DNA of 33,881 bases from Ignavibacteria bacterium. Lineage in GTDB: Bacteria > Bacteroidota > Ignavibacteria > Ignavibacteriales > Ignavibacteriaceae. Positions 9,285 through 17,489 of the stretch are shown piece by piece. The notes under the pieces were generated by a model. It saw only the letters and a list, made by a program, of their open reading frames with translations, ran no database searches and was not told the origin of the DNA. The stretch spans positions 1 to 33,881 of the forward strand of contig JAUYAB010000011.1 of NCBI GenBank assembly GCA_030693705.1, written 5' to 3'. Position 1 is the first letter of the stretch. Each line of letters begins with the position of its first letter. The position numbers were made by a program, and so were the translations under genes.

Positions 9285-11087
9285 GTGAAGCGAATAGTTG
9301 TTTTACTTGCCGCGACAATTCTTTTGTGCAGCGCTACGGGGAATGCCAAAAAATATAAAGGCGGTGAATTACTTACTAAAGAGGCGTATCTATACGGACG
9401 GTTTGAAACCCGTTGCAAGCCGCCGCAGGGCTCCGGATTTCTGGCGACTTTGTTTACCTTCAATTTTGCGCTCCAATCCTCCGCGGAATGGAATGAGATC
9501 GCTTTTGATTTTCTTAGCCGGTACGATCATGATGTGCAGTTACTCACCATCGGTCCCGGGCAGGTTCTTCATAACAGTCATCAATGGGTTGATTTCGTTT
9601 CAAGCGATGATTTTCATGATTACGGTTTCGAATGGACGCCGCAGTACATCGCTTGGTTTATCGACGGCGTTGAAGTCTATCGTCGAACCCAGTCGGACAT
9701 TGCCGGATTTATTTACCCCCAAAAAATCGGCATGGATATTTGGCAGCCATCCTACATCACGTGGTCCGGGCAGCTTGATGACCGTGTGTTACCGGTGTTT
9801 GCGTATTATGATTGGGCGAGTTACGCTGCATACACTCCCGGCACCGGTGACATGGGTACCGGCAATAATTTCACCCGGCAGTGGAAGGATGAATTCGATT
9901 CGTTGGATCAGAATCGCTGGGAAAAATTTACGGGTACCTTTGATGGCAACAATTGTGATTTTGTCCCTGAGAATGTTGTCTTGCATGATGGTGCAATGAT
10001 TCTGTGTCTAACAAAAGAAAGTCTGCCGGGGTACGTCGATCAATCGCCGCCGGTGGTTTTATGGACGCGCGCTTTGGGGAATACTATTCAACTTGGCTTT
10101 TCCGAAGATGTGGAAAAAGCCAGCGCCGAAAATAAATCCAATTATATCAGCAGCGGATTGGCGATTATCAATGCAAACTTGTTGACGGACCAGCGCACCG
10201 TAATACTAACGGTTTCCGGTATGAATCCGGCAGTCAACTTTAATCTGATCGTGCTTCACATTAAGGACAACAGTATTAATCATAACATGATGGGCGCTCA
10301 GGTGGTTACCGTTGCTACGACTACGCCGTTGACTTTTCCGCTGCAAATCAATGTCGGCGGCAATGCGTTCGGTGATTATCTGGGTGATCAGCTCTGGAGC
10401 CCGAATCTCGAATATGGCCACCTGGACGGAAACGCCACCCAATGGCCGTCATCTGTTGATATTCATGGAGTAGAAAACGATACCGTTTATCTTTCCGACC
10501 TGGAGGACGTTGTCGAGTACCGAATTCGCGTCCCAAATGGAATCTATCGTGTGTCTCTGATGATCGCCGAAAACAAATTCATGGAGACCGGGGCGCGCAT
10601 TTTTGATATTCTAGTCGAAGGAACGCGTCTCGTCAGTAATCTCGATTTGGTTGCCCGGGTTGGCTCGCAGACGGCGTACCAGATCATTGCAAATAACGTA
10701 ACGGTTGCTGATGAAATGATCGATATTCATCTCAACAACCTCTGGAATTTATCATTATTAAACGGCATCGCGGTCGAACAGCTAAGCACCGGTGTGAACG
10801 AAGGGAGTTCGGACGCGGGGGCGATCCGGTTTCAGGTGCAGCAAAATTATCCAAATCCTTTTAATCCAAGCACTAAAATCAGTTGGCAGTCACCGGTTGG
10901 CAGTTGGCAAGTGCTTAAAGTTTTTGATATCCTTGGAAATGAAGTTGCAACACTTGTTGATGAAGAAAAAGAAGCCGGGTATCACTCAATAGATTTTAAC
11001 GGAAGTGATCTGGCAAGTGGAATTTACTTTTACACTTTACGGGCAAATAATTTTGTTCAAAACCGTAAGATGATTTTACTAAAATAG
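9285..11087 (+). CDS. Secreted circularly permuted GH16 glucanase-like protein with malectin domain, T9SS cargo
   Basis: A 600-residue exported protein. After the signal peptide (1-21) comes a GH16 fold in permuted order. Strands normally in the middle come first (GELLTKEAYLYGRFETR 27-43, WNEIAFDFL 69-77, FHDYGFEWTPQYIAWFIDG 110-128). The usual N-terminal piece comes last (WKDEFDSLDQNRW 200-212, then the DGAMILCLTK strand 235-244). This is the order known for the Fibrobacter succinogenes 1,3-1,4-beta-glucanase. An Ig-like domain (about 256-345), a malectin domain (about 352-500) and a T9SS domain (about 515-600) follow. The catalytic stretch reads E71-I-A73-F-D75 where the family has E-x-D-x-E, so activity is uncertain. 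The body is G+C-rich while the sorting domain is AT-rich. The start is GTG 9285, 8 nt after GGAG. Confidence 0.85.
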   Translation: MKRIVVLLAATILLCSATGNAKKYKGGELLTKEAYLYGRFETRCKPPQGSGFLATLFTFNFALQSSAEWNEIAFDFLSRYDHDVQLLTIGPGQVLHNSHQWVDFVSSDDFHDYGFEWTPQYIAWFIDGVEVYRRTQSDIAGFIYPQKIGMDIWQPSYITWSGQLDDRVLPVFAYYDWASYAAYTPGTGDMGTGNNFTRQWKDEFDSLDQNRWEKFTGTFDGNNCDFVPENVVLHDGAMILCLTKESLPGYVDQSPPVVLWTRALGNTIQLGFSEDVEKASAENKSNYISSGLAIINANLLTDQRTVILTVSGMNPAVNFNLIVLHIKDNSINHNMMGAQVVTVATTTPLTFPLQINVGGNAFGDYLGDQLWSPNLEYGHLDGNATQWPSSVDIHGVENDTVYLSDLEDVVEYRIRVPNGIYRVSLMIAENKFMETGARIFDILVEGTRLVSNLDLVARVGSQTAYQIIANNVTVADEMIDIHLNNLWNLSLLNGIAVEQLSTGVNEGSSDAGAIRFQVQQNYPNPFNPSTKISWQSPVGSWQVLKVFDILGNEVATLVDEEKEAGYHSIDFNGSDLASGIYFYTLRANNFVQNRKMILLK

Positions 11088-11191
11088 TTCGTAAGGCAGC
11101 ATCAAGCTGTAACAACTTGTATAGCAAAGTAGGATAGGAAAATAATTGAAAACAAAAATCAACGTTGTCGTAATAGGAAAAAGGTTTTAAA

Positions 11192-12565
11192 ATGATTAGA
11201 AAAGCACTAAGCAAATGGCATATCGTTTCAATATTCGTCTTTTGTTCCATCTCGGAGTTGTTCGGAATTGTTACAATAAAAGCGGACAATCCAAATTTTC
11301 AGTACACCGGAAGAATTGACTTCTCGATCCCCGACCAACCTGCGCTGTTTTGGCCAGGGACATACATCCGGGCTAATTTTGAAGGTCCTTTACTCATCTT
11401 AATGTTAGATGATAAAACCGGTCAATCCTTATATGATGTTTTTATTGATGAAGATTATGAACACCCTCATCAAATTCATTGCCTGGCGGGGAGCAAAATC
11501 TATGTGGTAACTGGTTCGCTAACGGATACTGTTCACAGTCTTTTAATTTTTCGTCGTACTGAAGCTTCCACAGGGTCAACAAAGTTTTTAGGTATTCAAA
11601 TAAACGATGGGAAAACTTTACTTCCACCACCGGTAAGGCCAAAACATAAAATATTATTTTACGGTGATTCTATTACCTGCGGGTATGGGAACGAAGCTCC
11701 CGATAACGGCGCAGATGATAATTTAACTCAAGAAAATAATTTTTTAGCATATGGAGCCGTAGCCTCTCGTTTGTTGGGTGTTGATTATCAGTGCATAGCT
11801 AAGAGTGGAATTGGTGTAATGATCAGTTGGTTTAATATGGTAATGTCGGACTATTATTATCGTCTCAATCCCGATAGTTCATCAAGTCATTGGGATTTTA
11901 ACCAATACACTCCTGACGTAGTAGCAATAAACCTTTTTCAAAATGATAGCTGGCTTCTTGGTACACGGGATTCAGTTAAAATTAGTACAGCTTACGTAAA
12001 TTTTATCAGGGAAATTCGATCTCATCATCCGGATGCTTTTATTGTTTGTTCTTTGGGCAGTATGGATGCAACGAGGGTTGGATCACCCTGGCCCGGCTAT
12101 ATCGAAGGTGCAGTTCAGTATATGAAAACTGTAGATAAAGATTCAAATATCGGAACATACTTTTTCCCGTTTGATCCAAGCTGGACAAAACACCCGCGTG
12201 TGCGTCATCATAAAGTGATGGGGCAAAATCTTGCTTCTTATATTAGCGAAAAGATGGGATGGACAACCGATGTTGAGAATTCTTTCAACGCACCAACCCC
12301 AAGTGATTTCGCGCTTTCGCAGAACTATCCGAATCCGTTTAATCCGGTAACGAATATAAATTATCAACTGCCGAAAGAATGTTTTGTATCGCTGAAAATT
12401 TATGATGTTCTTGGAAATGAAATTGCTTCATTAGTAAATGAAGAACAATCTGCCGGAAATCATAAAACAACTTTTGATGGAAGTCGAATTAGCAGTGGAG
12501 TTTATTTTTACAAACTCCAAGCCGGAGATTTTGTTCAAACAAAAAAACTGATCATGGTGAAATAG
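11192..12565 (+). CDS. Secreted CE2-family-like carbohydrate (acetyl) esterase, T9SS cargo
   Basis: A 457-residue exported SGNH-fold esterase. An N-terminal hydrophobic signal (about 8-25) precedes a jelly-roll domain (about 36-140) of the kind that precedes the CE2 catalytic domain. The SGNH domain (about 150-357) has the nucleophile in YGDSITCGYG (Ser160), an asparagine block INLFQND (246-252) and a histidine block KHPRVRHH (His334). A T9SS type A domain (about 372-457) ends the protein. CE2 enzymes remove O-acetyl groups from xylan, mannan or glucan-type glycans. The usual Asp three residues before the His is Trp331 here, consistent with the Ser-His dyad reported for some CE2 members. It lies just downstream of the GH16-like gene, which fits a glycan-processing pair. 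Confidence 0.85.
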   Translation: MIRKALSKWHIVSIFVFCSISELFGIVTIKADNPNFQYTGRIDFSIPDQPALFWPGTYIRANFEGPLLILMLDDKTGQSLYDVFIDEDYEHPHQIHCLAGSKIYVVTGSLTDTVHSLLIFRRTEASTGSTKFLGIQINDGKTLLPPPVRPKHKILFYGDSITCGYGNEAPDNGADDNLTQENNFLAYGAVASRLLGVDYQCIAKSGIGVMISWFNMVMSDYYYRLNPDSSSSHWDFNQYTPDVVAINLFQNDSWLLGTRDSVKISTAYVNFIREIRSHHPDAFIVCSLGSMDATRVGSPWPGYIEGAVQYMKTVDKDSNIGTYFFPFDPSWTKHPRVRHHKVMGQNLASYISEKMGWTTDVENSFNAPTPSDFALSQNYPNPFNPVTNINYQLPKECFVSLKIYDVLGNEIASLVNEEQSAGNHKTTFDGSRISSGVYFYKLQAGDFVQTKKLIMVK

Positions 12566-12594
12566 TTTTCCTTTTCTGTTAGTTAGTTGTGGTG

Positions 12595-12618
12595 CAAGCC
12601 TTTCCCCGGAAAGGCTTG
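12595..12618 (+). terminator. Terminator after the CE2 esterase gene
   Basis: Perfect 11-bp arms CAAGCCTTTCC (12595-12605) and GGAAAGGCTTG (12608-12618) are followed by TTGTTTG. The hairpin lies 30 nt after the stop codon and is the strongest terminator-like hairpin in the window. Confidence 0.75.
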
Positions 12619-12641
12619 TTGTTTGTAAGTAAGAGCCTACG

Positions 12642-12669
12642 TTTTTCCCAAGACGCTGCTTGGGAAAAA
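12642..12669. repeat. Perfect 11-bp stem hairpin
   Basis: Arms TTTTTCCCAAG and CTTGGGAAAAA enclose a 6-nt loop ACGCTG. The A/T runs at both ends would allow termination in either direction. It may act as a back-up terminator behind 12595-12618. Confidence 0.55.
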
Positions 12670-12717
12670 AGCTACCTGCCCAACTCATTGCCGGCAGAGA
12701 GGCAGGTAAAAAGGAAA

Positions 12718-12831
12718 AAATGAATAATGAATATCGAACAAGGAATTTTGAATGATGATCCGCCGCCGCGGATGAAATACATATTGCATTCACTTCGAAA
12801 TTCATTATTCTTTGTTCAGTATTTGATATTT
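12718..12831. repeat. REP-like dispersed palindrome, copy 1
   Basis: The left arm begins AATGAATAATGAATATCGAA; the right arm contains TTCATTATTCTTTGTTCAG and ends in TTTGATATTT. The loop is G+C-rich (CCGCCGCCGCGG). The same unit recurs at 22581-22662 with a shorter loop. Long palindromes of this type are usually dispersed intergenic repeats. Confidence 0.6.
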
Positions 12832-12875
12832 AATTATCGTTAACATGTTAGCGATAGCGATTCTCTAAGTGCCTT

Positions 12876-13073
12876 TATGTAACTCAAGTTGACCGCACTA
12901 TTTGATAAACCGTTAAAACGGTTGAAATATGTGTCATATTATTTCATTAACACCTCGATTAATCGAGGTGTTAATGAAACAAAAGCTCAAATTGTTAACC
13001 GTTTTAATTTATCTTCCAAAGGAAGACGGTTTTAATTCTTTATTATTTTTGGGTGGTCAACTTTAGTTATGTA
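12876..13073. mobile_element. 198-bp nested palindromic (MITE-like) element
   Basis: Terminal inverted repeats of 19 nt (TATGTAACTCAAGTTGACC at 12876-12894; complement at 13055-13073) match at 16 of 19 positions. Nested inside are AACCGTT/AACGGTT arms (12908-12923), a perfect 38-bp palindrome (12942-12979) and a CTTCC/GGAAG hairpin (13013-13025). There is no coding capacity and no clear target-site duplication. The TAACTCA end resembles the ends of the other MITE-like family in this window. Confidence 0.55.
12942..12979. repeat. Perfect 38-bp palindrome
   Basis: TTTCATTAACACCTCGATT (12942-12960) is followed directly by its exact reverse complement (12961-12979) with no spacer. It would extrude as a cruciform, or fold in RNA as a 19-bp stem less the few bases needed for a loop. 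It sits near the middle of the 198-bp element. Confidence 0.9.
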
Positions 13074-13191
13074 AATTGTTTTAAACTTTTAACTATTCAC
13101 CAGAATGTAGAATACCAATCCTATTTCAAATTGTTTATTTTTAATTCAATAATTGAAAAATATTTGAGATGATGAATCTACTAACTACATT

Positions 13192-16100
13192 ATGCAAAAG
13201 CTGTTTCTAAAAATATTAACAGCTCTCACCATTTTCACCTTTTGTAAAGTGGCCACTGCGCAATACCGTTCTTTTGCATTTGACCGGCTTACGATTGAAG
13301 ACGGATTATCCAACAATTCAATTAACTGCATCTTACAGACAAGAGATGGGTTTTTATGGATCGCTACGAAAGACGGGCTTAACCGTTATGACGGACAATC
13401 ATTCAAAATATTTAAAAATATTCCGCTGGATTCCACTTCGCTTCCTGAAAATTATGTGATGAGTTTATTAGAAAGTCGCAGCGGGACACTTTGGGTTGGT
13501 ACCTGGGGCGGCGGGTTGTGCAAGTATAACGCAATGTACGAAACATTTACCCGGTGCGATTTACCCACTCCTTCCGATGATTATATCCAATGCCTATTTG
13601 AAGACAGCCGGAATAATCTTTGGTATGGAACTACAACCGGCGGTCTCAATAAACTGAATCGAAAAACGCATAGTATCATTTCTTATAACAAAATGCCCGG
13701 CTGTAAAATACAGTTTCCCTCCGATAATATTACATTTATTACTGAAGATGAAAAAGGATTTTTGTGGATCGGAACATGGAGTGACGGGCTAATCCAATTC
13801 AATCCCCGGGCAGAAACAGTTAAACAATTGACCCATAACCCGGAGGACATAAATTCAATAGCGAGCAACGGTGTTTGGCATATTTTGATTGATGATGAAA
13901 AGTTTCTTTGGCTTTCTACTTTTTCCGGAGTTGATTTACTCGATTTAACCACACATGAAATTATTCACCAACCAAATTTTTCCGTTGAAGAAAAAAAATT
14001 TCTGACAACAACAATAAGGCAAATGTTCAAAGACCATTTCGGTAAATTATGGATAGGAACATACGATTACAGCGGGTTGTTTTATTTTGATAAAAACGAG
14101 AAAAGAAAGCGCTTTGATAATAACGGTTTCAATGTTTTGCGAAATGAAGAAGACAATCCAAATTCCATCTCCTCAAACCGCATACGCTGGATGTACGAAG
14201 ACCGGAAACATAATCTCTGGGTTGGAACGGAAGATGGGTTAAACAAACTTCCCGCAACGAAACCATTTTTACAATATAGACATTTCCCGGTACGCAATTC
14301 GAGTCTTGGCGGTAAAGTTGTCAGCAGTATTTATGAAGGGCATGATGATATTCTTTGGGTTGGCTTTGGCGGCGGCGGATTTGATAAGATCGATCTTAAA
14401 ACCGACGTAATTGCTCATTATAATCATTATGCAAATGATAAGTTTAGCCTCTCTGATTGGGATGTAATAACCATTCATGAAGATAAGAACGGGATAATGT
14501 GGGTTGGTACAAGCCGCGGCGGGTTGAATCGCTTTAATCCGAAGACGGGAATATTTACGCATTATTTACATGATGCAAAAAATCCGCATAGCATAATTTC
14601 AAACTGGGTACAACAAATTTTGGAAACCTATGACGGTTTATTTCTTGTTGGAACAAATGACGGTTTGCAGGTTTTTGATCAAGAAAAAGAAACTTTTGCA
14701 CCATATAATCCGGTGATAAGTAAGAATGCTGATTTATTGCCATCAAAACTTTCGGTAAACGCACTTTATGAAGATAGAGAAGAAAATCTTTGGATCGGAA
14801 CCTGGCTTGATGGACTGTTTCGGTATTCTCCTAAGGAGCAAAAGCTCTATCATTACATGCCGGATGTGAGGGATCCCTTCAGTTTAGGTTCAAGTAAAGT
14901 AACAACGATCTTTGAAGATTCTAAAGGCTTTATTTGGATAGGAACGCATAGCGGCGGCTTGAATAAATTTGATAAAAAAACAAAAAAGTTTTATCATTTT
15001 TCCACTCATAACGGGCTGCCGAATGATGTGGTTTTTGGAGTGCTTGAAGACCGTAGCGGAAATTTGTGGGTAAGCACGTTAAATGGCTTGGCAAAGTTTA
15101 ATCCTTCGTCACCTGTCTTCCGGGTCTATGATGCGTTTGACGGGCTTGTTCATAATCAATTTAATTGGCGGGCAAGCTGTAAAAGCAAATCGGGAAAAAT
15201 GTATTTCGGCGGAACAAACGGATTTGTTTCATTCTTTCCTGATTCAATTAAAGTTGACACAACTCCGCCCCCTGTTGAATTTATTTCTTTTAGGGTTTTT
15301 GATAAAGAAGCTGTGCTGCCAAAGGCGCTCTCTTCAACAAAAGAAATTGTTCTAAACAACGATCAGAATTTTATTTCAATTGAATTTGCGGCATTAGACC
15401 TTACTCCAAATCAAAAGCATACTTTTGAATATATGTTAAAAGGGATTGATCCCGGGTGGGTTAATTCCGGCAGCCGCACAACTGCATTTTACACTGATCT
15501 TCAACACGGCAGATATACTTTTTTTGTTAAAGCAAGTAATGCCGATGATGTTTGGAGCAAACCAATTTCACTCTCAATTATTGTACTGCCGGCATGGTGG
15601 ATGACATGGTGGTTTAGGCTGTTAGTAATCGTCGCTGTAATTCTTATCGGAATTTTCGTTTATGAATATCGTATCAATCAATTACTAAAAATTGAGCGCA
15701 TCCGTTACAATATTGCCAGCGACTTACACGATGAAATTGGAAGCAATCTCAGCAGCATTAGCGTGGATGGTCAGATGTTGCTTCGCAGTACTTCCTTAAA
15801 TAATATAGATCGAGAACTTTCTTTTGACATCAGCAAAACCGCGATGGAAACGATTGATGCGATGAGAGACATTATCTGGTTTATCAATCCTAAAAATGAT
15901 GCAGGTGAAGATATTATTTTCAAAATGAAAGAGACGGCAGCCCGGTTGCTGGTTGGGATGGAGTGGTCATTCAATTTTTCTCACGGGATTCGTTTAGATC
16001 ATTTCAGTCTTGACGAAAGACGAAATATTTTTTTGATCTACAAAGAAGTTTTAACAAATGTTGTCCGGCATGCAGAGGCAAAAAAATGTTCTGTTGATTT

Positions 16101-16296
16101 GATAAAAGAATCGAACATGCTGGATATTATTATTCAAGACAACGGTAAAGGTTTCGATGTGAAGAATGTTAAACAGAATTACGGACTCTTGAGCATTCAA
16201 AAACGGGCTGATAATATTAGCGCAAAGCTGGAATTAACAAGTGAAGTTGGAAAAGGAACCAGAGTACTTTTAAAGGTTCAAACAAAAAAGAAATAA
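13192..16296 (+). CDS. Reg_prop / Y_Y_Y sensor histidine kinase
   Basis: A 1034-residue membrane sensor kinase. A signal peptide (1-23) exports a large periplasmic sensor of about 14 Reg_prop repeats (for example LWVGTWGGGL, MWVGTSRGGLNRFN, IWIGTHSGGLNKFD), enough for two seven-bladed propellers. A Y_Y_Y domain (about 735-797), one membrane span (about 805-825) and a HisKA_3/HATPase kinase follow. The phospho-accepting His846 is in DLHDEIG, N956 is in the N-box, and DNGKG is at 983-987. In Bacteroidota, sensors with this periplasmic part detect oligosaccharides and control glycan-use genes. Unlike hybrid HTCS proteins it has no fused receiver; the separate NarL-type regulator downstream is the likely partner. 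No lipid or haem motif is seen. Confidence 0.92.
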   Translation: MQKLFLKILTALTIFTFCKVATAQYRSFAFDRLTIEDGLSNNSINCILQTRDGFLWIATKDGLNRYDGQSFKIFKNIPLDSTSLPENYVMSLLESRSGTLWVGTWGGGLCKYNAMYETFTRCDLPTPSDDYIQCLFEDSRNNLWYGTTTGGLNKLNRKTHSIISYNKMPGCKIQFPSDNITFITEDEKGFLWIGTWSDGLIQFNPRAETVKQLTHNPEDINSIASNGVWHILIDDEKFLWLSTFSGVDLLDLTTHEIIHQPNFSVEEKKFLTTTIRQMFKDHFGKLWIGTYDYSGLFYFDKNEKRKRFDNNGFNVLRNEEDNPNSISSNRIRWMYEDRKHNLWVGTEDGLNKLPATKPFLQYRHFPVRNSSLGGKVVSSIYEGHDDILWVGFGGGGFDKIDLKTDVIAHYNHYANDKFSLSDWDVITIHEDKNGIMWVGTSRGGLNRFNPKTGIFTHYLHDAKNPHSIISNWVQQILETYDGLFLVGTNDGLQVFDQEKETFAPYNPVISKNADLLPSKLSVNALYEDREENLWIGTWLDGLFRYSPKEQKLYHYMPDVRDPFSLGSSKVTTIFEDSKGFIWIGTHSGGLNKFDKKTKKFYHFSTHNGLPNDVVFGVLEDRSGNLWVSTLNGLAKFNPSSPVFRVYDAFDGLVHNQFNWRASCKSKSGKMYFGGTNGFVSFFPDSIKVDTTPPPVEFISFRVFDKEAVLPKALSSTKEIVLNNDQNFISIEFAALDLTPNQKHTFEYMLKGIDPGWVNSGSRTTAFYTDLQHGRYTFFVKASNADDVWSKPISLSIIVLPAWWMTWWFRLLVIVAVILIGIFVYEYRINQLLKIERIRYNIASDLHDEIGSNLSSISVDGQMLLRSTSLNNIDRELSFDISKTAMETIDAMRDIIWFINPKNDAGEDIIFKMKETAARLLVGMEWSFNFSHGIRLDHFSLDERRNIFLIYKEVLTNVVRHAEAKKCSVDLIKESNMLDIIIQDNGKGFDVKNVKQNYGLLSIQKRADNISAKLELTSEVGKGTRVLLKVQTKKK

Positions 16297-16378
16297 CCTA
16301 TAACCTGAAATAGCCGGAGCCCAAAAGTTAGAGGTGAATGATTGAATGTTTGCATGATTGAATGAGAAGAAGTATTAT

Positions 16379-16547
16379 TAACTCATCTTACGCAATTGTT
16401 ATGTAAAAAAATTCTTAATCATAATCTTTTTCTTAATCCTACTCGTTTTGCTGTAATTAATGCAGATTCAGCCAAAGGCTGACAGGTAAGGAAAAGATTA
16501 AGAGTACGATTAAGAAGCCGATTCAATCTTTTGCGTAATATGAGTTA
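16379..16547. mobile_element. MITE-like inverted-repeat element, copy 2
   Basis: A 169-bp non-coding element with 17-nt terminal inverted repeats TAACTCATCTTACGCAA (16379-16395) and the complement of TAACTCATATTACGCAA (16531-16547), one mismatch. The interior carries TTCTTAATC/GATTAAGA arms and a CAGCC-AAA-GGCTG hairpin. It is related, in inverted orientation, to the element at 6530-6663. Confidence 0.65.
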
Positions 16548-16706
16548 TTAACTCTAAATTGAAGCCATTCATCCATCCATCTTCAATTATCCATTCATGC
16601 AAAGTTTTTTATAAATGAAATGTTCATACCATTTCACACAATTCACCACCCGCGGATTTTTGCTAACTGTATAATTTCCCGGGATCATTTTTTTATTGAA
16701 AAGAGA

Positions 16707-16727
16707 AATGCCACGAACGCGGTATAG
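16707..16727 (+). promoter_or_regulatory. Recurrent upstream motif, short copy E
   Basis: ATGCCACGAACGCGGTAT resembles the core ATACCACGAACGTGCTAT of the copy before the glycerophosphodiesterase gene. It ends 30 nt before the GTG start of the response regulator. The TCAA-type 5' part of the long copies is missing, so membership is tentative. Confidence 0.3.
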
Positions 16728-16757
16728 TGAAAATAAAATCTATCAATTAATTTAATA

Positions 16758-17432
16758 GTGAATTCTCAATTGGAAAAAAGAAGAAATACGGAAAAGCAAA
16801 CAATAAATATTTGGCTGGTTGAAGATAATCTTCGCTACCGGAAGTCGATGGCGGGAATGATTAATGCAACGGAAGGAATGCGCTGTTCTCATGCATTTCT
16901 TTCGTGCGAAGAAGCGCTCCCCGTATTTTCAAAAGAAGATTTACCCGATGTGATTTTATTGGATATCGGGTTACCGGGGATGAGCGGAATTCAGGGGATT
17001 GAGAAATTTAAAGAACTTTCCCCCTCAACACTTGTTGTTATTCTTACGGTATATGATGATAACGATAAAGTGTTTAACGCATTATGCGCGGGCGCGTCCG
17101 GCTATTTATTAAAAGACTCCCCGCCGGAAAAAGTTATTGAAGCGATTAAGGAAGTTCTTGCAGGCGGCGCTCCAATGAATATGCAGATAGCTCATAAAGT
17201 ACTCGGAATGTTTGCGCAGTTCAAACCGAAAAAAGCAAATTATGGTTTGTCCGAGCGAGAAAAGGAAATTCTGCAGTATATGGTCTCCGGGCTAACGAAA
17301 CAACAAATTGCGGATAAATTATTTCTCAGTTTTCACACGGTTAATACGCATTTGAAAAACATTTACACCAAACTTCATGTGAACACCCGCTCCGGCGCGG
17401 TTTCAAAAGTGTATGAAGAACATTTACTGTAA
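16758..17432 (+). CDS. NarL/LuxR-family response regulator
   Basis: A 224-residue cytoplasmic transcription regulator. The receiver domain (about 16-135) has the acidic pair E22-D23, phospho-accepting Asp69 in LLDIGLPG, Thr97 and Lys119. The LuxR-type helix-turn-helix (about 162-222) contains LSEREKEIL and KQQIADKLFLSFHTVNTHL. Length and layout are normal for the family. Start: GTG 16758 is the first possible codon after in-frame TAA-TAG; a TTG at 16770 is an alternative. No strong Shine-Dalgarno is seen. It is the probable partner of the HisKA_3 kinase upstream, since that kinase type usually pairs with NarL regulators. Targets are unknown, but the shared motif upstream of it and of neighbouring exported genes makes a local regulon plausible. 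Confidence 0.93.
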   Translation: MNSQLEKRRNTEKQTINIWLVEDNLRYRKSMAGMINATEGMRCSHAFLSCEEALPVFSKEDLPDVILLDIGLPGMSGIQGIEKFKELSPSTLVVILTVYDDNDKVFNALCAGASGYLLKDSPPEKVIEAIKEVLAGGAPMNMQIAHKVLGMFAQFKPKKANYGLSEREKEILQYMVSGLTKQQIADKLFLSFHTVNTHLKNIYTKLHVNTRSGAVSKVYEEHLL

Positions 17433-17489
17433 CGTTTTTGACGATCATTTTTATAAAGCAAAAAATATAATTAGGAGTTCCGGTCATTC

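Larger units (their letters stand above)
12566..13191. other. 626-bp hairpin-rich intergenic region
   Basis: No gene is supported here. The region holds, in order, a terminator (12595-12618), a second perfect hairpin (12642-12669), a small hairpin with arms TACCTGCC (12673-12680) and GGCAGGTA (12701-12708), a REP-like palindrome (12718-12831), and a nested 198-bp palindromic element (12876-13073). The last ~118 bp before the kinase ATG are plain AT-rich leader. This density of inverted repeats suggests a repeat-insertion hotspot behind the CE2 terminator. Confidence 0.7.
16297..16757. other. 461-bp gap between kinase and regulator
   Basis: No gene is supported. It contains an inverted-repeat element (16379-16547), itself flanked by a second pair of diverged inverted arms (16349-16371, starting TTTGCATGATTG; 16581-16603, ending CATTCATGCAAA), and a motif-like site at 16707-16727. 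The gap means the regulator probably has its own promoter. Confidence 0.6.

Noticed and set aside
9298-9999. 233-codon ORF inside the GH16-like gene
   Set aside because: It overlaps the recognisable GH16 frame, has no family features and is explained by the high G+C of this stretch lowering stop frequency.
13192-16296. Hybrid two-component system (HTCS) reading of the Reg_prop kinase
   Set aside because: The protein ends right after the ATPase domain with no receiver or AraC-type domain; the regulator is a separate gene.
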